This document shows positions 8,064 through 14,274 of a DNA stretch of 14,356 nt, piece by piece. The number at the start of each line of letters is the position of its first letter. Within the stretch, counting starts at the first letter, position 1. A program made the translations under genes and the position numbers. This stretch comes from Prevotellaceae bacterium UBA4372 (GTDB lineage: Bacteria > Bacteroidota > Bacteroidia > Bacteroidales > Bacteroidaceae): contig DGSC01000066.1 of assembly GCA_002391275.1 (NCBI GenBank), positions 41,378-55,733 on the forward strand, in the 5' to 3' direction. The notes under the pieces were generated by a model. That model was not told where the DNA came from, ran no database searches, and saw only the letters and a list, made by a program, of their open reading frames with translations.

Positions 8064-8849
8064 ATGATTAATGTCATTAAAGTCGGAGGCGCCGTTGTCG
8101 AGGACCCGTCGTCGCTTGACATTCTTCTTGATGCCTTCGTCAAAGTGGAAGGCCCCAAGGCACTTGTCCACGGCGGAGGACGTTCTGCCACCAAGCTTGC
8201 CGAGCAGCTGGGCATTGAGAGCCGCATGGTAGGTGGCCGGCGCATCACCGATGCAGACACTTTGCGTATCGTCACAATGGTTTATGCCGGCCTTGTGAAC
8301 AAGAACATCGTGGCTCAATTGCAATGCCTCGGCTGCAATGCCTTGGGCCTCACCGGGGCCGACCTGAACCTTATCCGTGCCCATCGCCGCCCGATCACTC
8401 CTGAAGGAATCGATTTTGGCTTTGTAGGCGATGTGGATGCGGCTGACGGCTCGCGCCTGCTCGACCTCATGTCGGCTGGCATCATTCCCGTGATTGCACC
8501 TCTTACGCACGACGGCGCAGGTTCTCTCCTCAACACTAATGCCGACACCATAGCCCAGACGGTTGCTTCTGCAATAGCCAACAGTGCGGTCAATACTCCG
8601 GTAACACTGACCTACTGTTTTGAGCTTCCGGGTGTCATGGGCGACCCCTCCGATGATTCCACGCTTATTCCACGGCTTAATGAGCCTATGTTCCGCAGGC
8701 TTGTCGCCGACGGCACCATAGCCGGCGGCATGATTCCCAAGCTCGAGAATGCGTTCAGGGCCTTGCGCTCGGGCATACAAAAAGTGAGAATAACCAATAT
8801 TCGGAATCTCGAAGGAGGAACTGAAATTACAGAATGTTCCCTGGAATAA
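8064..8849 (+). CDS. argB: acetylglutamate (or succinylglutamate) kinase
   Basis: Amino-acid-kinase-family enzyme that phosphorylates the gamma-carboxylate of N-acylglutamate in arginine synthesis. The ATG at 8064 gives 261 residues with the family's first strand, MINVIKVGG, directly at the N-terminus. The frame is open further upstream, but only inside speA. Motifs: K6 (IKVGG), HGGG at 36-39, GGRRITD at 57-63, N157/N159/D161 in LLNTNADTIA, and GGMIPKLENA at 221-230 with the phosphate-binding K226. The N-terminal helix found in arginine-inhibited hexameric kinases is absent, so the enzyme is probably not feedback-inhibited through that site (inference). Some Bacteroidetes use N-succinyl rather than N-acetyl intermediates; the sequence alone does not settle which acyl group is used here. 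Confidence 0.92.
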   Translation: MINVIKVGGAVVEDPSSLDILLDAFVKVEGPKALVHGGGRSATKLAEQLGIESRMVGGRRITDADTLRIVTMVYAGLVNKNIVAQLQCLGCNALGLTGADLNLIRAHRRPITPEGIDFGFVGDVDAADGSRLLDLMSAGIIPVIAPLTHDGAGSLLNTNADTIAQTVASAIANSAVNTPVTLTYCFELPGVMGDPSDDSTLIPRLNEPMFRRLVADGTIAGGMIPKLENAFRALRSGIQKVRITNIRNLEGGTEITECSLE

Positions 8850-8893
8850 TATCCAGCATCCCTAAATCCACGATTCTTTTGCATTACTAAGCC

Positions 8894-9364
8894 TTGGACT
8901 TCCGCAGCGACATTCTCTCACAACGCGATCGCCTCTACCGTCTGGCGCTTGGTATCACCATGCACACGGCCGAGGCAGAGGACGTCGTACAAGAGACGAT
9001 GATACGCGCCTGGGAACGCCGTGCGGAATGGCCCATGATAAAGAATATCCCCGGATGGCTGGCCCTCATTTGCCGGAACCTGGCTCTCGACAGCCTGAAA
9101 CGCCAAAAGCGCAGCACACTTCTGCAGACAGATGTGGCCTCAGAGAGCGGCCCAAACATCGAAGCGCGCGACACCATCGACTATATCATCCGGCTCACGG
9201 CAACGTTGCCACCGCCTCAAGACGAGATTTTTCGTCTTCGCGACATCGAAGGTCTCAGCTACCGCGACATCGCTCAGCAACTGGACATCAGCGAGGACCA
9301 AGTGAAAGTGTACCTCCACCGTGCCCGGGGACAGATACGCAAACAAATTGTGAATAAATCTTAA
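8894..9364 (+). CDS. ECF-type RNA polymerase sigma factor
   Basis: Sigma-70 family, extracytoplasmic-function group, 156 residues. Region 2 spans about 5-72, with the core-binding and -10-recognition helices in AEAEDVVQETMIRAWERR (27-43) and WLALICRNLALDSLKR (55-70). Region 4 spans about 100-150, with the helix-turn-helix in GLSYRDIAQQLDISEDQVKVYLHRAR (about 120-145). There is no region 1.1 or 3. The start is a TTG at 8894. The stop TAA at 8888-8890 is in frame just before it, and the next ATG would cut into region 2, so TTG is effectively forced. The gene is 44 bp after argB. The next gene encodes a single-span protein, a typical arrangement for an ECF factor and its membrane anti-sigma factor. 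The target genes are unknown. Confidence 0.92.
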   Translation: MDFRSDILSQRDRLYRLALGITMHTAEAEDVVQETMIRAWERRAEWPMIKNIPGWLALICRNLALDSLKRQKRSTLLQTDVASESGPNIEARDTIDYIIRLTATLPPPQDEIFRLRDIEGLSYRDIAQQLDISEDQVKVYLHRARGQIRKQIVNKS

Positions 9365-9369
9365 ATAAC

Positions 9370-9398
9370 GACGCCGGCTGTAACATTCAGCCGGCGTC
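9370..9398 (+). terminator. Perfect 11-bp hairpin between the sigma factor and its partner
   Basis: GACGCCGGCTG (9370-9380), loop TAACATT, CAGCCGGCGTC (9388-9398). The stem is GC-rich and fully paired and begins 5 bp after the sigma-factor stop. The downstream bases (AATCGTCATA) are not a U-tract, so it may be a weak or conditional terminator, or an mRNA processing or stability element that sets the sigma/anti-sigma ratio, rather than a full stop. Confidence 0.6.
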
Positions 9399-9434
9399 AA
9401 TCGTCATAACAACAGAAACAGATAAAACCATCGA

Positions 9435-9896
9435 ATGGATTACAAGTACATCGAGCAACTAATCAATCGCTATTTCGAGGGCGAGACCACGCTTGCCGAA
9501 GAGCATATTCTCCGCGAGTTTTTTGCTCAAGGCGAAGTGCCCGCTCATCTGAGCCAGTGGCAGGGCCTCTTCCGCAGCGAAAGCGAGCTCGCATCAGCTC
9601 ATCTGGATGAGCATTTCGACCATCGCTTGATGGAACTTGTGGGCGAGACGCATGTCGAAGCCCGCCGCATCACCTTCAGCAGGCGCCTGCGCCCGCTGTT
9701 CAAGGCAGCCGCATTCGTAGCTTTCGCCATCGTAATAGGTACGGCCGTAGAGCATGCCACTTCGCCGGGAACCTCGACTGAGCCTCCCGCACCGACGGTA
9801 GTGCAAGACGAGCTTGACCCCGATGAGACAACGCCGCTGGACATTCGCTCAGCCGAAGTGATTGAGAATGTCGACAGCATGAAAGCGCTCCACTAA
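9435..9896 (+). CDS. single-pass membrane protein, putative anti-sigma factor
   Basis: A 153-residue protein with no enzyme motif. The N-terminal ~85 residues are predicted soluble and begin MDYKYIEQLINRYFEG, followed by ETTLAEEHILREFF. This resembles the short helical N-termini of Bacteroidetes anti-sigma proteins (small helix, Gly-Glu-x-Thr turn, then an 'EE..L..ff' helix); the resemblance is from pattern memory, not a search. A basic run (RRITFSRRLRPLFK, about 77-90) precedes one hydrophobic segment at about 90-106, then a Pro/Thr/Asp-rich tail. By the positive-inside rule the N-terminus would be cytosolic, where it could hold the sigma factor. No zinc-binding HxxxCxxC motif is present. 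The position directly after the ECF gene is the main support. A plain hypothetical protein remains possible. Confidence 0.6.
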   Translation: MDYKYIEQLINRYFEGETTLAEEHILREFFAQGEVPAHLSQWQGLFRSESELASAHLDEHFDHRLMELVGETHVEARRITFSRRLRPLFKAAAFVAFAIVIGTAVEHATSPGTSTEPPAPTVVQDELDPDETTPLDIRSAEVIENVDSMKALH

Positions 9897-10030
9897 ACAC
9901 GAATTCATTTTTGCTTTTTCTATATAAAACAGTTTGTGCTTAATCTTGATACATTTCCCTGCATCGAAGCTGTGAAGCTTCAACAACATTTATTTTCTCT
10001 CAAGAATAATAAGCATGTAACAATGGATAA

Positions 10031-10059
10031 GGGCGACCGTGAGGCCGCCCTTTTTCTTT
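10031..10059 (+). terminator. Rho-independent terminator closing the plus-strand block
   Basis: GGGCGACC (10031-10038), tetraloop GTGA, GGCCGCCC (10043-10050): eight-position stem with one A-C mismatch, followed by TTTTTCTTT. It lies 134 bp after the last plus-strand stop and a few bases before the end of the convergent gene. On the minus strand the hairpin is followed only by CCTTATCC, so it is at best a weak terminator in that direction. Between 9897 and 10030 I see no gene. There is a small stem GAAGC/GCTTC at 9966-9981 in an AT-rich stretch. Confidence 0.8.
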
Positions 10060-10065
10060 ATCCCC

Positions 10066-12126
10066 CTATCTCAACAGCCACCGCGCAAGCAACTGCAACT
10101 CGGTTCTCCAGGGCGATCTTATACGCAATGGCCCCGTAGAGATCTCGTTCCTGTCCCGATAATGAGTCACTGCGCACTTGCCCTGCAGCTGCCACCGCGT
10201 CGAGAGTTTCCATTTCAACGTTGCGGCTACGTGTTCGCCCTTACCGCTCATCTGAGCGATACCGAACGTCTGAAACAGGCTGGGTTCATAGGCGAACAGA
10301 CGGCTGTCGTAGGCCGCCGAAGCGTAGCTGCTATGGGCACAGAGCCCCGTAGCAAAGACAGCGCATGCGAACGAACTACGCAAGCGGTCGCCGAAGGCTG
10401 CATAGTCGAAACGCGGCATCAAGGCAACTCCCACGGACTTCTGGTCCGGAGCCGCCACCGCCACGGCCGTTGCAAGGCCAGCCAATTGCACGCTGAGGGC
10501 CTTACTCACCTTGTGTGCGAGGTTGATGCGCAGACGGTTGGTGCGATAGCGGCGGTCGGAGCGTTCTTTGCTCTTGAGGCTATAACGCACAAGCAGCTTG
10601 GTGGCACGATTGAAAGGATAGGCGGCTTGAGCAAGCAGCTCAAAGCCTCTGCTGGCCCGAGTCATGGTGTAGCGGGGCCAGGGTGAATAGAAGACGTCGG
10701 CCATCGCATGAAGTACCAACGGACCTACCTTGTCGGCATCGAACAAGAGGGCCAGCCCGCTTTCGTTTTGGACACGTCCATTCTCGCCATAAGCCGAAGC
10801 CATGGCTGAATAGTAGCAACGCGAATAGTAGCGTCCCACAGCCGAAAGACAGGTATTTGGGTTGAAGCGCCAAGCTATCTTGTTCAAGCTGGCCCATCCG
10901 CTCCCAGCCCTGCCGGCTTCTCCGGTCTTGCCTTTGGCACCAAGAGGGAAACTGCGGGCGGTCTCACCGCTGACAAAAAAGTGGCCTATGCGTAGCTGAT
11001 AATCTATTCCAGCCGCCCCGAAACGGTAGCCCTCCGGGTAGATCTGCCGATATAGCGCTGTGCCTTGCCTAAACTGATGGTCGAAGTGCTGCAACATTCC
11101 CGTTGCTCCGATACGTAGCTGGCGGCCGCTCCAGGCAGCATGCGCAGCCAGCGTATGGCAGGCGAGCGTATTGTGGCGCTCCATCTCCGAGGCTGTACGG
11201 TGTAATCCGCTTGTATTTATCGTGCGAACGGTATTGTCGTCCTGCACCGTAGCATCAAACTTCCGCCATGAATAAAGGGCTGTAACCGAAATGGGGGGGG
11301 TAATTTTTATAGTGGCGGCTAAGCCTCGCATATAATTTACCTCATCGGTAGAGCGATGAGGCCTTATCGCTGTAGGGCTACGCCAAAAGCTGGTGAGTTG
11401 TTTGCCGAGGGTGAAGTGGTTGTTCAAGATTAGGCCTTCGCCCATGGAAGCCTTGAAATCGCCCACAATCAGCTTCTCTACGGGGTCAAGGCTGGTGAGC
11501 ATGAGGTGAGCTCCATAAGCGTCCCAAAGCGGGTTATGGCGGCTGAAAACGGGTTCTCCTTCGTCCTTGTCGGCCCAAAGGCCAAAGTCCCATCGGCCGG
11601 CCACACGGCCCGTGTAGCGCAACCTGTGGAATATGCCACGCGCACGAGACCAGCCATCGCGCTTGTACAGCGGGACGCCTATGCGAGTGAGCACTTCGTG
11701 TTCGGAAGTTTTATCCTGAAATTTTCGTGCAGACGGACTGTCGCCGTCTACCATCGTACAAAGCATCAGCCAACGCAGCTGCCGCTGACCTAATGCGGCT
11801 ACCAGACGCAATTCGCCAGTAGAGCGGAAGGCTCCTAAGCGTTCACGGCAGTCGAGGATGGCCTTGGCCTGCGTTTCATCAATAAAAGGCAAGCGCAACA
11901 TGTCGTCGAGGCTTGCGCTGTTGAGGTCCAGGGGGTGTTCGTGCAACTCTTCGAGCTCGTCCATCCGTGCCGTCAACGCCGACATGGCGTCGTCGTCAGT
12001 ATCGGCTCCAAGAGCCTCGTCGGTCAGTTCCTGCATGAGCTGTTCCCATTCGTCGGTCTGGGCCCACAGGGCTGTACACAGCGAAGAACACCATATGAAC
12101 ACGAGGAAGCAGCACCAAGACTTCAT
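10066..12126 (-). CDS. secreted helix-hairpin-helix (ComEA-type) protein with a barrel-like body
   Basis: A 686-residue exported protein of unknown function. Residues 1-23 form a signal peptide (K2, hydrophobic core, end at LWAQ). An acidic helical linker (24-62) leads to a helix-hairpin-helix domain at about 64-112: PLDLNSASLDDMLRLPFID, then a second helix around residues 85-99. The remaining ~570 residues have many alternating aromatic/polar strands with Gly turns (for example FGLWADKDEG, YRFGAAGIDYQLRIGHFFVSGE), as expected of an outer-membrane beta-barrel; this is an inference. Similar HHH-plus-long-C-terminus proteins are recurrent in Bacteroidetes without a settled role; the DNA-binding ComEA comparison covers only the HHH part. 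The start ATG overlaps the upstream stop as ATGA (12123-12126). A C8 homopolymer on the coding strand (11293-11300) encodes part of ITPPIS at about residues 274-279. Confidence 0.8.
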   Translation of the reverse strand: MKSWCCFLVFIWCSSLCTALWAQTDEWEQLMQELTDEALGADTDDDAMSALTARMDELEELHEHPLDLNSASLDDMLRLPFIDETQAKAILDCRERLGAFRSTGELRLVAALGQRQLRWLMLCTMVDGDSPSARKFQDKTSEHEVLTRIGVPLYKRDGWSRARGIFHRLRYTGRVAGRWDFGLWADKDEGEPVFSRHNPLWDAYGAHLMLTSLDPVEKLIVGDFKASMGEGLILNNHFTLGKQLTSFWRSPTAIRPHRSTDEVNYMRGLAATIKITPPISVTALYSWRKFDATVQDDNTVRTINTSGLHRTASEMERHNTLACHTLAAHAAWSGRQLRIGATGMLQHFDHQFRQGTALYRQIYPEGYRFGAAGIDYQLRIGHFFVSGETARSFPLGAKGKTGEAGRAGSGWASLNKIAWRFNPNTCLSAVGRYYSRCYYSAMASAYGENGRVQNESGLALLFDADKVGPLVLHAMADVFYSPWPRYTMTRASRGFELLAQAAYPFNRATKLLVRYSLKSKERSDRRYRTNRLRINLAHKVSKALSVQLAGLATAVAVAAPDQKSVGVALMPRFDYAAFGDRLRSSFACAVFATGLCAHSSYASAAYDSRLFAYEPSLFQTFGIAQMSGKGEHVAATLKWKLSTRWQLQGKCAVTHYRDRNEISTGPLRIRSPWRTELQLLARWLLR

Positions 12127-13187
12127 TGCTTAGAAATGAATAAGGGGCGCAACAGCCGCTCGGCAATCCAAAGCATCAAAGGGGCGCTGAGCAGGCCGGC
12201 TATGGCATCAATCAGGTAGTGTGCACGGATATAGACGGTGGCACAACACAAAAGCGCCCACAAGGGCAGGAACAAGAAGAGAAGCGGCTTGCAGTGGCGC
12301 CTCGCCTGCAAAAGCAGGATTGTGGACACGCCTATATGGCTGCTGGGGAAGGCCGCCGTGGGCCGCTCGCCAGCCTGCTGAGCGGCATTAACGAGCTGAT
12401 AGAAGAGGCCGTCGGCATAGCCTGGCGCCGTCATGATGTCGGTATGGGTGCGGAAGTGGTTGCCCATGTCGGGGAACACGCCACGGGCAATAGTGTCGAT
12501 GCCCACGGCCTCGAAATAGAACTGAGGCCCTGCCACGGGCAAGAAGATGTAGATGACGTAGTAGAGGAAGAAGACAGCCAGAAGCGTAGCGGTGACCTTG
12601 TTGAAGGCAGATTGGCGGCTGGTGCAGGTGAAGAACTGGCCACTCCGGCTGTGGCGTTCCTGCCAGAAAAGCACGACTGCCAAGGTAGCAATCATAGGGA
12701 AGTAGCTCCAATATCCGAGGTTGAAAGCCTCGCTCCAGATGGCTTCTGGAAGGGCCCTGCTGAACTCCAATGCGGGCTGACAGCCGAAAAGCGACTGTTC
12801 GGCAGCAGCGAAGAGATGGTCGAGATTTGCGAAGGAGCGGTTGAACTCATACGTGTCGGAATACCATTTGGCCAACCAGCCCATCTGTGCCAACACACGC
12901 AGGAAGGCGAAACCGCGTTCCACGCGTGGGACCAGACGCTGAGCGCCTCCTCCTTGTAGCCCCAGCCCCCGACGTGAGAGCGCATGAAGCCCTATGAGAG
13001 CGCAGGTCATCGCCAGCCATTCGAGGCGCATGGCCAGCATGCCCTCGGCATCGACCAAGCGCGGTAGCAGCACGATCATGAGCACACAGGTGGCAGCGCA
13101 GTAGAGAGCAGCCACTTTCTCGATAGCCATGATGTGAAAGGTGCGCGTCAAGGCTTTCGGGCTTGTATGGGTAGTGTTCACAGCCAT
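12123..13187 (-). CDS. PAP2-superfamily integral membrane protein (lipid phosphate phosphatase / phosphotransferase-like)
   Basis: Multi-spanning membrane protein, 354 residues from the ATG at 13187. The PAP2 signature is at the C-terminus: PSSH at 281-284 (H284 the presumed acid/base histidine) just after GERPTAA, and RAHYLID at 321-327 (H323, the presumed phosphorylated histidine, and D327). The arrangement, with large periplasmic loops and the motif late in the protein, resembles the PAP2_3 / Aur1-like subgroup that includes inositol-phosphorylceramide synthases; the subgroup call is tentative. Hydrophobic spans lie near 24-44, 54-68, 157-174, 200-217, 300-317 and 329-345. The chosen start overlaps the end of the epimerase-like gene by 10 bp. 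ATG 13130 (335 residues) is an alternative that would leave a 47-bp gap. The frame extends upstream to 13286, but only inside the neighbour. The stop overlaps the next gene's ATG. Confidence 0.82.
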   Translation of the reverse strand: MAVNTTHTSPKALTRTFHIMAIEKVAALYCAATCVLMIVLLPRLVDAEGMLAMRLEWLAMTCALIGLHALSRRGLGLQGGGAQRLVPRVERGFAFLRVLAQMGWLAKWYSDTYEFNRSFANLDHLFAAAEQSLFGCQPALEFSRALPEAIWSEAFNLGYWSYFPMIATLAVVLFWQERHSRSGQFFTCTSRQSAFNKVTATLLAVFFLYYVIYIFLPVAGPQFYFEAVGIDTIARGVFPDMGNHFRTHTDIMTAPGYADGLFYQLVNAAQQAGERPTAAFPSSHIGVSTILLLQARRHCKPLLFLFLPLWALLCCATVYIRAHYLIDAIAGLLSAPLMLWIAERLLRPLFISKQ

Positions 13188-14206
13188 CCAGCCTCCTTGT
13201 ACCATTTCACGCTCTCGCGAACGCCGTCCTCCAAACCCCATTGAGGCTCGTAGCCCAGCAAGCGGCGAGCTGGCTCTATATCGCAATTCCAGTTGCGCTG
13301 AGAGAGAATGTGGTATTTATCCATGTTCAACGTCGTGAGTTTGCCCATCCAGCGGCACACGGTGCCATTGACGGCACACACTAATCGCAGGAACCACAGG
13401 GGCGCCTTGATATGCAACACGTGGCGCACGCCCATCTCCTTCTGCAGGAGGTCGGAGAAGGCCCGGCTGTTGTAGCTGCGTCCGTCGGAGAGGAAGAAAG
13501 CTTTGTGGAGCACGTCTTGTTCGGGACGTTCACATGCCAAGAAAACGGCCTGCACGACATCAGCAACATACACGAACGTGATCTCCTGAGGGCGATAGCC
13601 GACGGCGAAGTCGATGTGTTGCTTTATGCTTTTTGCCATGAGGAAATAATCGCGTTCGCGGGGCCCATAGACACCGGTCGGGCGCAGCACCACCCATGGC
13701 CAGTCGGTCTGAGTGCGCAACCACTCTTCGGCAGCCAGCTTGCTCATGCCGTAGGCTGTGTTGGGCTGTGGCACATCATTCTCGGTGATGGCAGGGTAAG
13801 GTGGCTGGCCATGCTCCTTGATGGCTCCAAAGATGCTCAACGAGCTCACGAAGACAAAACGGCGCGGACGCATGCCCGATTGCTCAAGCATGGTAACGAG
13901 ATTCTTGGTACCCTGCGTGTTGGTGCGGAAGAAGCCCTCACGTTGCAGGCTCTTAGTGGCGCCGGCAGCGTGGATGACATAGTCCCAGGATTCGCCTCCC
14001 ATCTGCTTGCGCAGGTCTGCGAGCTGACTGGCTAAACGCTGGGCATTGCCCATGTCGAGCTCGGCAAAGCGTATGCGCTCGTCGGTGAGGTATTGGTGGC
14101 TGCTGGTGCCTCGTACACCAGCCCACACTTCATAGCCCCGTCGGAGTGCCTCGCTGACGATGAAGCTGCCGATGAAGCCCGAGGCTCCTGTAACTAGTAT
14201 TCTCAT
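13178..14206 (-). CDS. NAD(P)-dependent epimerase/dehydratase-like reductase (extended SDR)
   Basis: A 342-residue extended short-chain dehydrogenase/reductase fold. The Rossmann loop is G7-x-x-G10-x-x-G13 in TGASGFIGSF. The catalytic set is S121/S122 (FVSSLSIFG) with Y152 and K156 (AYGMSKLAAEE). RPTGVYGPRERDYF (175-188) is the usual substrate-side stretch after the active site. The C-terminal ~100 residues hold the substrate domain. It could act on a nucleotide sugar, but a lipid substrate is plausible because the next two genes encode a PAP2 membrane protein and an exported protein. A Bacteroides thetaiotaomicron member of this broad family (BT_0972) has been reported as a 3-ketosphinganine reductase, and Caulobacter CerR is similar; orthology is not shown here. 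ATG 14206 is preferred because it starts the Rossmann strand, whereas the open frame back to 14320 is repeat-derived sequence. Confidence 0.85.
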   Translation of the reverse strand: MRILVTGASGFIGSFIVSEALRRGYEVWAGVRGTSSHQYLTDERIRFAELDMGNAQRLASQLADLRKQMGGESWDYVIHAAGATKSLQREGFFRTNTQGTKNLVTMLEQSGMRPRRFVFVSSLSIFGAIKEHGQPPYPAITENDVPQPNTAYGMSKLAAEEWLRTQTDWPWVVLRPTGVYGPRERDYFLMAKSIKQHIDFAVGYRPQEITFVYVADVVQAVFLACERPEQDVLHKAFFLSDGRSYNSRAFSDLLQKEMGVRHVLHIKAPLWFLRLVCAVNGTVCRWMGKLTTLNMDKYHILSQRNWNCDIEPARRLLGYEPQWGLEDGVRESVKWYKEAGWL

Positions 14207-14229
14207 AGCTTTTTGATTGTTTAGGGGTT

Positions 14230-14269
14230 GGTTGTTGGGGCGTTTGTATGTTGAGGTTGTTGGGGCGTT
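14230..14269. repeat. 15-bp direct repeat upstream of the epimerase-like gene
   Basis: GGTTGTTGGGGCGTT occurs at 14230-14244 and again at 14255-14269, a 25-bp period, within a G/T-rich stretch. Read on the minus strand it is a C/A-rich leader 24-63 bases before the epimerase-like start codon. It is too short to call an array. Confidence 0.8.
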
Positions 14270-14274
14270 GGGGG

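Noticed and set aside
8061..8780. 239-codon minus-strand frame opposite argB
   Set aside because: Covers argB almost exactly, has no recognisable motif, and no promoter was seen.
10039..10686. 215-codon plus-strand frame opposite the end of the HHH gene
   Set aside because: Antisense to a coherent signal-peptide protein; starts inside the terminator and encodes no recognisable domain.
12219..12959. 246-codon plus-strand frame opposite the PAP2 gene
   Set aside because: The opposite strand has conserved PAP2 motifs and membrane spans; this frame is Glu/Gly-rich without a domain.
14230..14269. Possible CRISPR-like array
   Set aside because: Only two 15-bp units with a 10-bp spacer, low complexity, and no cas genes nearby.
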